Positions 34,801 through 46,695 of a stretch of 64,000 nucleotides of DNA are shown here, piece by piece. Under the pieces are notes generated by a model. The model saw only the letters and a list, made by a program, of their open reading frames with translations, did no database searches and had not been told where the DNA came from. The translations under genes were made by a program, and so were the position numbers. The DNA is from Pithys albifrons albifrons (Eukaryota; Chordata; Aves; Passeriformes; Thamnophilidae): the NCBI RefSeq assembly GCF_047495875.1, contig NC_092497.1, positions 80,671,749 through 80,735,748 of the forward strand. Reading direction: 5' to 3'. Position 1 is the stretch's first letter, and every line of letters begins with the position of its first letter.

Positions 34801-37159
34801 CAAAATACAGATGGCTGTAGCACAGCTTGAACTGGCATTGACATGCAGGGACAAGGCAGACATCTTCATGGTTAAGAAATGGCAAGTACTCCCAAGAGTG
34901 AAAAGCTTACAAGGTCTCTCTGGGACATGTATTTGGAGATCAGAAAACCTCAATGAGCCCTAGTGCAATGCTGTGTTCTTCCAACCGAAAGAACCAGGGA
35001 TGTGCCACTAAAGATTGCAAAGGACATGGCTCTACCTTGATTAAACTGGAGAAAAGACTTGAATAACATGGTTATATAGAGACATAGTGAACTCTGTTGT
35101 AATGTAGAATGGAAGTTACTTGAGGTTCTAGTCATTCATTTTTGACAATATGAAATTAAATTTCTGATCCCTGATTTCTTCCTGTAGCTCAGACACATGT
35201 GGGTTGCCTGCAGCCACTCTATTTGCAGGAAGGTTTGACTGGATCTCCAAAGAAGTGCCTAGAGGCTGAACTCTGATCCTGGCAGAAAATGCTGTGATGA
35301 AAACCCAGAACTGGAAATGAAGAGACCCCATGCTGACAGCGGCATGCCAGCCTGTGAGCTTAAGCAGTCTGCTTAAGATTTCAAATAAATGTTTCAAAAC
35401 TGGAGTAACTTCACTCCTCCTCTATCTCTCAGGAGAGGCATGAGGGGAAATTGGCTTGTGGAGATGCAGAGTAGATTGAAAGAACATGCAGACCCTTTTG
35501 CTCCACTGTCATAAACCCAAAGATAGGCCTACTTTTGTTATAGTATCATGAAAGAAAGAAGCAATTACTGCAGTTCACAAGCTGAACCATGTCCTCTGCC
35601 TCAAGACTTTCATTTTCCTGGGATGAAAACTTTTCTGGGGCTGCAGTATTTGTCCTGTCCAGACAGGCTGAGGAGAAGCCTTGTACTATCATCTTATCCC
35701 ATGAAACACTGAAGGGTAATTTGAGGTTTTAGCTTTCTATGAAGTGTTTGTCAGCTGTGGAGGGGGGGGGATCTCATATCTTGCTTGGGAAACTAGCTCT
35801 TGACTTTTCTGATTTAACTCCTTCAAGCAGTCCATATTCTGGAGAGTAGCAAATGTGCCTTCAAAATTGTGGGATCTAGCATCAATACTTTTGTTATGAA
35901 TTCTCCTCATTTCCCTGCTTCGCAGGAATTTTTCATCCATTTTGGATCCTTTACCTAAAGTGATCATCTCTTCAAAGGCTTAACATGGGTATTAAAAAGA
36001 AGGTGATAAAATATATCCTGAGGAAAGCAAATAATAGAAGACTGTCTAGAAATGCCATCATGTCTGTTTTCTGTTATTTCATTCACACATATTCCCCAGA
36101 TTCACCATTCTCTTTCCCTCAGTTTTACTGTGGATAAAAATATTTCCTGTGGTGAAATATTTCCTCTAATTCAGCAGCCAACTTCTTGCTAGATAAGAAC
36201 TACTCAGCTACATAAAGTGATCCATATTCTTGGCCTGCACCTGTCTTTGTGCAATAAATAAAAATTAAAAAAAATTGTCATTTTTAAAGAAACCTGTCAG
36301 CATTTGCAAATTAGAAGGAGAAAACTCATTTTGAAACATGGGACAGAGAAGAGATGAATTAAAGTGATTAGAAAAGAGTTATTAGCTTCCATACATATTT
36401 CTGATTGCTTGGTGGTATGATTTCTTATGGGTGAAAGACATAAACATGGTAGGCTGCAATCAACAAAGTAATAATTTGTTTTTCCTTTTTCAGCAAAATT
36501 TTAAAGCAAGTCCTACAGAGGTTAATCACTGCTATATCCAAAGTTAATCACATGCTGTCTTGTTTTGGGGAATGGCCTTAGTGAAGCTCAAGGGTATGAG
36601 CTTATTTTGTATGCTAGCAGCTATCTGAATCACCATGGTGGTGGTGGTGAGAGTATAAAAGCATTTGCAGCTGTGTCATAGCCACCTCAAAGGGATTGTA
36701 TGTGGTGTGTTGCAAACAGAAAGGTGACTAAAAACTTAGAAAAAACACAACTGAAGGCTGACCCTGCCTAACATCCTGTCTCCAGCAGTGTCCAATACCA
36801 GATGTTAAGGAAAGAGGCATATATCTCTTGAATACTTTCCCAATATCCATTGACAAGCAGTTCTGTAATTTCCTGGGACTTCATAAGCAACAGACCCCAT
36901 GAGATTGTTCTTTTCTGAATTTTTGCAATTCTTTCTTGAAATACTGCATACTTAACGTGTGCACTGTACTGATGCCCCTGCTGTGGATCATCCCAGCTTA
37001 AGTGCACACTTAGTGCAGAGGTATTTTATGTTTTATTTTCCGTACTCTAATTTGATGTCCCCTGACTCCTGCAACAGAGGAAATGGTGAATACTCTTTCC
37101 CTATTATTTTTCCCATTGCACTGATGGCCTCATTAGGAACTACTAGCAACAACCTCAAC

Positions 37160-37740
37160 AGTCTTTCCAATAGAGCTCTAGTTTATTTAATTGTTCTTTG
37201 AGCAAAAGCATTTAATCATTCTTGTTGGTTTTCTCTTTGTCTTGTCCATCTCTTCTATATCCTTGAGAGACTACGCTGTACTCAAGGTGTGGGAGAATAA
37301 AGGTTATACCAGAACATTTTCTACTGTGTTATTTTTATTTTCTCAAATAATTCCAAGCACCATTCTGACCCATATAGAACAGTAGCTGATTTTTCTTTCT
37401 GTGAAAACCAAGATCCTATTAACATGTAGAAACAGCCCCACCAGAGCTTCTCATAGTATAATTAAAGCTGAACTTTTTCGCTGACATGCACCAGTTTACA
37501 GTTATCTACACTGAATTTCATCTGCCATTTCTTGTGTTATGTCTTACTGCTGGGAGGCTTTTTTGTAGTTCTTTTTAATCAGGCTTTATCTTTATCTTGT
37601 AAATAACTCAGATATAATCAGCAGAGTCTAAGATCTATCATTCACTTTTCTGAATCCAAAATCCTTGTGACTAAATTGATGACCAGCTATCGCTGTGAAA
37701 AGTGGTTATTAGTTCCTGACATCTAATTTTATCCTTTCTT
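37160..37740 (-). mobile_element. Ancient amniote CR1 relic, minus strand
   Basis: Read on the plus strand, the order of phrases follows the reverse complement of old amniote CR1: TTTAATCATTCTTGTTGG, CATCTCTTCTATATCCTT, CTCAAGGTGTGGGAGAATAA, ATAATTCCAAGCACCATTCTG, AGTTTACAGTTATCTACACT then GAATTTCATCTGCCATTT, and TTTTTGTAGTTCTTTTTAA. The co-linear order over more than 500 bp makes chance unlikely, though each segment is strongly decayed. The insertion is therefore probably very old. Edges are approximate. Confidence 0.75.
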
Positions 37741-40700
37741 TTAATCTGTGCAAGGTTTATCCCTCATGTCCTAAGGCTTATGAGCTTCATGAAGAACCTC
37801 TGCTAAGGAACAACGTTGCTGCCTGATGTCAAGACAAGAGCTATGCACATGCTCCTTGACTCACTGCCAGGAAGCATTAGTGGTACCTGAAAATCCCCTT
37901 GTCAGTAATTCAAGTTAGGCTCCAGTTATTAGGACCCCATTAACAGTCTCATGGGCATAGCAGACTTGTACCTCTTTGTTCAGTGCAGTGACATGAGAGA
38001 TGCCTGTGCTCTCTGTTGCTGATGAAAAATATTCCCTTCAGTCTCAGATACAGTAGGGCAGGCAGCAAAAGCAGCAGGTGTAGCCAAGCACACTCCTCAT
38101 CCTGCAGCATTTCCCACTCTGACCTTTTCTTAGCTCATTATACACCTCTCAGCTCTCCCTTCATCTGCCAGCCAAATTCCTAAGGTATCTTTACCATCCA
38201 CACCCCCATCTTTAACCTCTTGCAATTCTAAATGTTTATTAACACGACACACAATATAGCTCCTGTTCCAAGTGTTTGGCGTAGTGGCGGGATGGTTGTT
38301 CTCTCTGTCGGCTGTGTGAGAGTTCCAAGAATTTTTAACCCACAGGGTAATTGCTTGAGGCAAGTTTAACATATTTGGACAAGTGTTAACTGGAACAACT
38401 GTGTCATCCCTCTGTTTGTGCATGTGATAGTGGTTAGCACAAAAAAAGTAAGGGCACAATTTTCTGTAGAGAATGCAGATTCTTTATTTTCAGGAAAAAT
38501 GGTTTAAAATCTGGGTTTAAAAAGCCATATTACATAGTTCTTGAGGATATTTACATGTCTTGAAATTTTTTTAACTACTTGACTGAAAATCTTTAAACCA
38601 TAGCAGGGCACACAATGCTTGGCCTGAAACTTATTCCCTCAGGTGACTGCTTTCTTTCTTCTTTGTGTAACATCAGAAACTACCATTGCTACAGATAAGT
38701 GTATTATGCCATCTGAAAACCAAACATAAGTGTTTTACATACTTTTAGCCTGGCTTTTCTGAGGATATTGACAATTACAGCAAAGTTTGAAATAAAATGA
38801 GGGCAAAGGTGCGATGCACAGGAGACGGGAATTATGCCAGTCACTTCTCTGACACCCAGTTCCAGTTTGAAACAAAATCCCAATGTCTTGCCAGATGTCA
38901 GAAAGTGAAGCTGGGAGAACCTCAGCTGAAATGACTTAGACTTCACCTTGGCAATCATGGCCATACTACCACTATCTGCATCTTTAGAGTATCTGGCAAA
39001 AACAAGACAAAACAAAACGCATTTCCGGTAACAGGAGATGTGTCTCTGTTGTTATATTTTCTCTTTTTTTTTTTTTGGCCTACATATTTATTAGCCTGTT
39101 GCAAAGTATTTGGAGTCCTACCTTGAGGGACAAACACATTACCAGTAAAATAATTTTATTCCCTCTGGTGCAAAAATAAGAGTAAAACAATTATTTCCTT
39201 TGTGGGAAAGCATCATTCACTTGCAGAAGTAAGAGAAAATTTCATGCTGCTTTCTTCCAGAAGAGCTTCTGCTTGTGTGACTGATGGGGAGACTGTCTAC
39301 TCCTTAGGTCATTGTCTTCTCTTTTAGTGTTTCTATTTGCTACAAGTTGCCTGTCAAAAGAAAGTGGGAAAAGAAGGTATAGATCTGCACTAGCTCTTCA
39401 GGTTACCACTTACAAAAGTCTCCCCTTTGCATTTTGACTGACTATTTAGGAAATCTCTCTCTAAAAGTAAAAAACATCTTGGGACCATCATATCCTTAAA
39501 AAGAGATTCGGCTTTTTCTCTGATACCTGGCTGCAAAAAACTCTGTATTTGGTAATTTTTTTAATACATGATTGGTCCCAACTCCAAACCAGCATTTCCC
39601 CTCCACCTCATCCCATTTAGATGTAATGAAGCAACTGTTCAGAGTAAGACATGACATGACACCTGTGAAAATACAAGATCATAAATACTGTGATGTCATC
39701 ATAAATCTGCCTTAACTAAATAAATTTTTAAAAATTACAGTGTCTTTATTTGCCAATATGTATCAACCACAAGGCAATCTTAAAAGTGCAGGTGTTGAGG
39801 CAGTAGGAAGTTCAGCACCATGCACTGGAGAAAGCCTGTAGGGCTGAGTTGCATGTCATTGCCTTACTATTGCATGGTCTCTGAAGTCCAAGTTTTCCTT
39901 AAGTTCAGTACAATTCAGATGCAGCTCCAAATGCACAGCCTAGAACATCATCTTGAATATATGCTACATTCTCCTTCTGATTCAGAGGTTTTGTCACCCT
40001 ACAAATGGCTGTGGGCAGCTCTTAGATCAAGAGAGTTGTAACTCCAGAACCATGCTATTTTCTTTCATTTTTTGAACAAGGGAATCCACAAGCCAAACCC
40101 AAGCTTTGCTTTGCCTATGGGCTTTTTCTTGCCCTCTGGAAATCACCATCAGACCTGGGAGTCACACTTAAGTTTTCTTCTCTGCCTCTCAGTCTGAAGC
40201 TCTAAGCATTGCAGCAGAAAGTAGGGGTGTTCAAGGCCAAACTTTCAAAGGGCAAGAGCTATGTTTGTGCACACAATATTTGAATGCACACTTGTTGCAT
40301 GGTTAATCCCCCTCACATGCAGGAGAAAAGGGGTGGATTTGTATTTGTTAGATAGCTGTGTCATGCCCCAGAGCTCATTTGGCTGAGGCTGCCATCTACC
40401 ACTTTTTGTGAGCTTGTGGTTTGCATTTGTCCATTTTCCTGACAGAATGGGGGAATGTGTGTATCCAAGAGGGATAAAATAGATTTTATTCTTTGACAGC
40501 CTACCCTCATGCCTTTTCTAGCCATCTGGGAGCTTCCTATTCTGGCATTGCCCCCGTACCATGGCTTCTGCCAAGGGCTGTGGATGCTTTCAGCTGTGCC
40601 TGGTAGTCTGGTGTGGCTTCATTTCTCTGTGCCCATGTGTAGGCTGGAAGGTGGCTCAGTCTTTCCTTCCTTCCACTTTAAAGACCCAAGGTCAAAGGAG

Positions 40701-42847
40701 CATGTCAGAAGAAAATCTGCCCTGATCACAGGGATGGAGTTCTTGATTTTCTGCAGGTATGGTTTGAATATATGGTGTCCTTTCTGCATGAGATTCCTGC
40801 AGGTGCTTTCATCACAGAAGTGAACTACTCTCTCCTTACTAGATGAGCTCACAGAAGAAATAATTAAAATAAGAGGAGGAAAGGGGAAAACAATATGTTC
40901 AAATCATTGGCATTGTCTTTCCTTGGGACAGTTCCACCAACTTTGTGCCCTTTGTGTCTTCATACTTTCTAGTTTTAATGTAAATCTTTTTAAATCATTC
41001 CCCCCAGAGTTATTCACATACTGTTTCATAAGTCCCCAGCTCTTTGCTCAGCAGACAAGTTGTGTCAGCTGCAAAGTTTCTCTTTCAGTCTGCTGCCAGG
41101 GAGCTCTGAAAAGAAGATTAGCAAACCCATAATCAGTTAGTTGCATTAGCCCACAGGGAGGGGTGTTGCAACAAGTGATATCTGATGGTGGCAGATATTT
41201 GTCTCCATGGCAGCATGAATTTTACAAATATACTGACTGTAGTGCAATCACCCTTTTTATTTTTCTAGGAGACGCAAGTGTACTGTACTTTGAGGGTAAC
41301 TGACAGATTCTTAGACTCGTGGTCTTTGAAGGGTTAAAAAGGCCAGAGGCAGTGTGAGAAAGCTCTTTTTTCACAACATTTCTAACAAGCTGAACAAAAT
41401 CCAGGCCTTGTTTAATGAGCACGTATTTTATAGAAATAAGCTCAAACGAGCTTACCCATCTCTAATTAAACTAGAAAAGAAGCATTTGTCCTAATTGGGC
41501 TGCATAACTGGAGAATTAATTGTGTGGCTGCTTAGAATTGCAATCTTACGGCCCAATTCACAGAAAATACCTTCATGATAGGACATACACAAGTTTGCTC
41601 CTGTCTTTTTACCAACACGTAAGGCCATGTGTGATTTTGATGCTTTGGTTTCATTTTTTAAAGGAAGACTGCTCATGCAGATGTACATGGGCCTTAGTGG
41701 AGAATAAACGTACAGTATTTCAATATTCTAATTGGGCCACAAAAGAATAGTTCTCTGTCACTGTAATTAGGTACTCAGTTAGTTCCAACAGGGGAAATGC
41801 CATGCTAACTTATTTACAAATATCAAAAGGGTGACTATTCCATTGACTTGGCTCACAGAAACAAAAAACATGGCATGGGAATTCATATTTCTTTCAAGTA
41901 AAGCCTGGCACTGTTCATGGCATTGCTGAAGAAACATCTGCTGTGTTTGGAGTGTTCTCGTTAAAACAGAGAAGCAATATTGCTAGACACCTTTCCCCTG
42001 TGAATCTTGCAAGTCTTTCCTGCTCTGTTTACCAATCGGAGCAAGTTTCAACAACTGACCGTAATGTACAACCAATACTGCTGTGCAAGATGAATAACAT
42101 GCACCTAGCCCTGAGCACTGTCAGCAGGACTGTCAACGCAGGTCCCACTCGGAGATCTCTGGCAATGATACACAAGACAGAGTCCTGCACGGCTCTCAGC
42201 CACAAGCTGGGGCATGCAGCTGATTGGGAGTCACAGGGATCTCAGTTTGGCTCATAAACGAAATACTTTCTGTAGGACTCCCACCTGAAACCCTGCTTCT
42301 CTCTGGCCAAGCTCCTGTCACTTCATTTTATTCCTTCTAAAACAGTGTTCTCAAAGTAGTGTAAGAGACTTAGGTGCATGGCTGTCTTTGGAATTTTGCT
42401 ATAAACAAGATGTTTAATTACTTCAAAAGGCCATGAAATTCCATACTGAGAAACAGTAGCTGTGAGAACACCACCCTGAATGTTTCATATGCTCTACCAC
42501 TAGCAACAATGTAAGCCTGCTGTCAATTTTGTCTTGGCAGGGAATGAGTATAATGTAGGTCAAGACTTGAAGATTTGGCTACATATAAATGTGAACAATG
42601 GAGAAAAAAAACATGAAGCATTGAGTAATACATTTTTTCTAGCTCTTCCTGGTTGTTCTGCCTACAAGGAGAGCTCTGTTGTTCTGTAGCATAGGCTGTA
42701 AAGATGTGTTATATTAACTGCTCAACTTTCTATTCTATTTGACCTTCCACTGCATAGCAAGTTTATTTGTTAGACTCATTTCTTCTTCCTGTATCAGGTT
42801 TTCATTTAAAAGTTCCAAAAGCACCTCTCTGTCTTTTCCTTGTTTAG
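37741..42847. other. Non-coding stretch
   Basis: No recognised gene or young repeat. The part at about 41,440-41,730 is rich in TAATTG/CAATTA-type homeodomain core motifs and could be a conserved non-coding element. The sequence from 42,825 to 42,847 is a strong pyrimidine tract ending in TAG, next to the candidate exon. Confidence 0.6.
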
Positions 42848-43024
42848 AACTTTTTATTGCTTGAGTCATGCCAGTTTTCACCTGTTTTCCGAGATGAATT
42901 GGACAGAAAGCCAGAGGATCTTCCTAAATTGCATATGGTAAATAGAATTGCCGACCTGAATACGATACAAGTAAAAGTTAAAGACCTTCAAAAAAACCTG
43001 TCTATCACACAGTCACTGATGTAA
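42848..43024 (+). CDS. Candidate terminal coding exon, unidentified
   Basis: A pyrimidine-rich tract (CTCTCTGTCTTTTCCTTGTTTAG) ends in a classic splice-acceptor AG at 42,846-42,847. From 42,848 one frame stays open for 58 codons to TAA at 43,022-43,024. The frame reads NFLLLESCQFSPVF, then the charged stretch RDELDRKPEDLPKLH, then NRIADLNTIQVKVKDLQKNL with heptad-spaced I/L/V as in a coiled coil. I do not recognise the protein. Possible internal donors (GTAAAT at about 42,938 and 43,021) mean it could also be an internal exon or chance. No other exon of the same gene is visible in the window. Confidence 0.25.
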   Translation, partial: NFLLLESCQFSPVFRDELDRKPEDLPKLHMVNRIADLNTIQVKVKDLQKNLSITQSLM

Positions 43025-46000
43025 ATCCTGGTGGACTAAATTTAGCAAGGAAATGCACAGAAACTGCTAGAAGTTCTCCTTGTGGCTCCAGGGCAAACCC
43101 TCATGCTCAATCTAAAGTTGCACAAGATATGTTAAAGGTATGTGTGCAGTTTTCCTCATGTCCTGCATTAAAGCAAAGAAATGTTCACTACAGGCACCAG
43201 AAAAAGAGCTGTAAATGTATCTCTTGGATGAAGTTCCGCTCCTACCACTATAGGGTGCCACTTCTAAACCACTGACACTCAAACTTTCTGCACTTCTGGA
43301 TCCATGCTGAGGAAAGATCTGCGACCACAGCAGTCATCTATCTTGCAGTCAGGTTTCCCTAGCTGGAACCTGATTTTTAACACGGGCCACCAAGACTGTC
43401 TGCCAGGATGCCAAGAACAGTGGCCTGTGTGCTCCTTATTTAAAGGGAGTCTTTAAAATGAACCTCTAATTTATGTGTAAAACAACAGTCATTCCTTGGG
43501 TTCTTGAGCTTGAGCCACCTCAGCTAAGGTTAACATGAGTCACTGTTAACCTACACCTCTGTTGGCATTTTAGAGAGGGAAAGAAAACGGGCTTTGACCT
43601 TCATCACTTCTATATGGGTCAGTCCGGGATTTTAAATAGGCATATGAAGAGAATGATTGCATCTCCTTGTGCAGATAAAGCAGTACAAAACCTCACATCT
43701 ACTTTCTACGGTTTTTTACTTAAAATTCTGATACAGTTGAGTAAAAGTTTACTCCTAGGATGTATGAATGGTACTGTCAAAGGCTTGTGGAGGATTACAG
43801 CATTTATTTTTTAATCTGGACAACTGTCATTGGTATGTGATGACAGTAATGCAAAAAGAAGTCCCCATGCAAGGTCACAGCTGAAACACAAGCTTTTCTA
43901 TCCCATATAAAAGAACTCTAAGATTGCAGTCCAGTCAGTGACTTAAATGAAGAGTGCAATTCTCTTTTTGGTGTTTTGTGGGAAACAGGCTGCACTGCCA
44001 AAAGCTTTCACACATAATTTGGTGCAGTTGACGAGTCTGCTGCAGTGAGAAGAGACTGGAGCAGCCCAGAGACCAGATTGACTCACAGTAATAGAGAAAA
44101 CAATTCCTCTTTTGAGAAAAGTTTGGTGTTTACCTGGCAGCCTGTTCATTCTGTTGGAGTCCTGTTAGCACAGGAAATAATACTTTACCAATTTTAAGGG
44201 AATATATGTTAAGAACTTCTGGTTTTATCCGTGGCAGAGATTCATTGCAATCCTAGGTACTAGGTAGAGGAGTACTTCTTGGCCACACTCTTCATGAATA
44301 GAGCATCCTCAGGCAACTACCACTGTTTTTAATTTAGTCTCTTCAAATTGTTGTGTAGCATTACTCACTGCTTTCCCAATGCAGTCTGTATATCTTGGCC
44401 TGGAGTCCATTTATCTTACCACAGGAATGTAAAGTTAAAATCTGCCACCACTCACAGTGGTGGAAATGCTGAGAAAGTACTTGAGGCCAGTATACTCATA
44501 CTGGATTTATGTAGATGTAAGTCACAGCAGAATTATTAAGTGTCTGTTTAATATCAGCAAAATTCTATGTTGTTTTATGATTCAGTTTCTAGTTCTCAAT
44601 CCTTTCCACTGGACAAGTTAAAACAATACTTGACACATTCTTAAACAGCAGGGTATAATTTATTACAATCCAATTACAAAAGTGTAACAAGAGAAGGGAA
44701 TCAATTGGTTAGACCAAGAGGGCATAAAGAGCCACTGGTAAGATGCACAAAGCCAAAAAGGAAAATTAAAAAAAAACTCACAGGGTCAAATAGAGGAATA
44801 TCTTGCCTTTTCATGAAACTCATTTTTCTTTTTCAGTTGACAAATGTTCATAAATCTGAGAGTGCTGAAGGAGCACCTGCCTCTCTCCAGGTCTTGGGAT
44901 AGAGGCAGTGTATGCCAACTGTCTAAGGCTGCCTGAAGGGAGATCAGGCCTAGACTGTTTCTGGAGTGGTATATTGACACCAATTTATGTCTGGTATGAC
45001 AGACATGACAGAGAAGACAGACTTCTTGTCAAAAGGATGCTCCTATGGAACAGCATGTTCTGTGTAACCCTCTCCTACAAGAAGGCTTGGGGGCACAGTG
45101 TGTGCAATCAAAACAGAGCTGCAGGCAAAACATGTAATCAGTGGAGGCGTAATCAGTGGAGTACAGGCCAATCTCAGGAAAGCTGTGGGTGATATTTTCT
45201 CTGCATATAAATGAAGTCTACCTGTGATAGCTTGTGTCTTGAACCAATTTCCTGTTCAGGATTGTATGCTCATAAATTGCTCAGAAATCATAAATTGTTC
45301 CTGGAATAGCACCTTTCCTCTCATGAAGAACTGAGTAAAATTATGGCTGTGAGGACACAAAAATCCCCAAAATTTCTTCACATGGTTTGTGCTTCTCTGT
45401 CACAATGAAAACGTGAGTTCACCATGCAAAACTTTCTGGAGCCAATGCAAACTGTCCTAACTGTGCTGAAAGAAATACGACTTCTTTTCACATACCAACA
45501 GAGCATTACCTGTGTCTCTCAAGAAAAATAGAGCTTCTCAGATTGCTGCTGCAGCTCACACATTAGCCTGAAAATGGGGAATCATTTAATTTTATGTGTC
45601 ACCTCATCCAGGCACACCTTAAAAGGTGACGGAAGAAAAGATTCTGAGGTGCCTCAGAAAACCTCTACTCTAACAGACACTGCAAATGATTTTTCACATC
45701 CTTTGCATCTCTTTGTTTTTCTCTTTCTCATGTGAATCTGTATGGTATTCCAAACATCAAAACTTTCTGCAACTCTTAAGTAAAAGAGGCAAAGGCTTCA
45801 ATTTTTAGCTTAATGGCATGAGATCATTGCTCAGTTAACTGTGATGGAGTTTTCTAGAAAGGTCTTGCAACAACATATCAACAGAGCAGCCTCTTTCCTG
45901 TGGAGGATAATTTGAAATTCTTTGGTTTTCTGATGGCCTAGCCACAGAAAACCTCTGTAATAAAGCTCATGCTTGGCTGGTATTTCATACTGTAGTATTA

Positions 46001-46060
46001 CAAGGAGGTATAACACAAAGTAGAAAAGACCAAAATTCAAAGGAAATGTGTTGCAGTCAG
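43025..46060. other. Non-coding stretch
   Basis: No recognised gene or repeat. A short imperfect direct repeat, GTAATCAGTGGAG, occurs twice at about 45,134-45,162. Confidence 0.6.
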
Positions 46061-46065
46061 ATTAC
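46061..46065. repeat. Target-site duplication, left copy of solo LTR 2
   Basis: ATTAC directly precedes TGTCCTGG and recurs at 46,691-46,695 after the LTR end. Confidence 0.8.
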
Positions 46066-46690
46066 TGTCCTGGTTCAGCAGGAGGGACCAGCTAACCCTG
46101 TGTGGGGTGATCAAAGCTGTGTATTCTACCCCCTCTATTCATTCCCCAAGGTCAATGGACCATTAGCAGCAGCTGCCCAGGGAGCCATTATCACCTTCAC
46201 ACCCAGCCTGAGGGGGTGGAGCCGCTAATGGGCCATCAACAGTTCAACACCCCCTGGCTCCCAGAGTTAATCACCCATTGTGTGAGTCCCCGCCCAGGGG
46301 GAGGGACTGGGTGCTCCCTGAGGGTACATAAGGGGTGGGTAAGAAGACCTCAGGAACTTCTCGTTGGATCCAGAGCAGCAGCAGGACCTCGACAGGAGGA
46401 GATCACCGCTCTCGCCCAGACCACAGCCCTTGCCTGCACCAACAGGTTTTTCTTTTCCTTTTGCTCTGGACTTGGGGGAGCCACAGGGGTCTCAGCACAA
46501 GGGCAAACAAACCCCCTTGGGTTTGTGCCCCAGGACACTGGGTTATACTGCTGGGGTTTTGTGAGTTGAAAGCAATTTCCCTTGTGTGTCAGTGTATTTA
46601 TTGTAATATTATTATTAAATTTTAGGTCTGACTTATAATCTCTCTCGTGGTGAGTCCATTTCCCTGCTGGTTCACCTTTAAACCAGCACA
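46066..46690 (+). mobile_element. Solo LTR 2 (same family as 24,689-25,315)
   Basis: A 625-bp LTR with the same ends, TGTCCTGGTTCAGC and CCTTTAAACCAGCACA, in the same orientation as solo LTR 1 and flanked by a different perfect 5-bp repeat, ATTAC. It differs from LTR 1 mainly by transitions (for example GGGGGCGG there, GGGGGTGG here) plus two one-base indels. The TATA-like TACATAAG and CCCCGCCC box are kept. No retroviral interior adjoins it. It is an independent solo LTR, not the partner of LTR 1 in one provirus. Confidence 0.9.
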
Positions 46691-46695
46691 ATTAC
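46691..46695. repeat. Target-site duplication, right copy of solo LTR 2
   Basis: ATTAC, identical to 46,061-46,065. Confidence 0.8.

Larger units (their letters stand above)
25321..37159. other. Long non-coding stretch
   Basis: Nearly 12 kb with no recognised gene or young transposon. It holds an A/C-rich low-complexity tract at about 26,072-26,184, a (CATA)n microsatellite at 28,407-28,429, a T19 run followed by GCAG at 31,858-31,880 and a G9 run near 35,761. Open frames up to about 117 codons lack familiar motifs. Confidence 0.65.

Noticed and set aside
24956..46625. Open frames encoding MDPEQQQDL... in both LTRs, seemingly a conserved protein
   Set aside because: They are conserved only because the two LTRs are copies of one element. 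They overlap other frames on both strands and sit in the R/U5 region, so they are not evidence of coding.
24689..46690. The two plus-strand LTRs as 5' and 3' LTRs of one provirus
   Set aside because: Each has its own perfect 5-bp duplication on both sides, and the 21 kb between them holds no retroviral gene, primer-binding site or polypurine tract that I can see.
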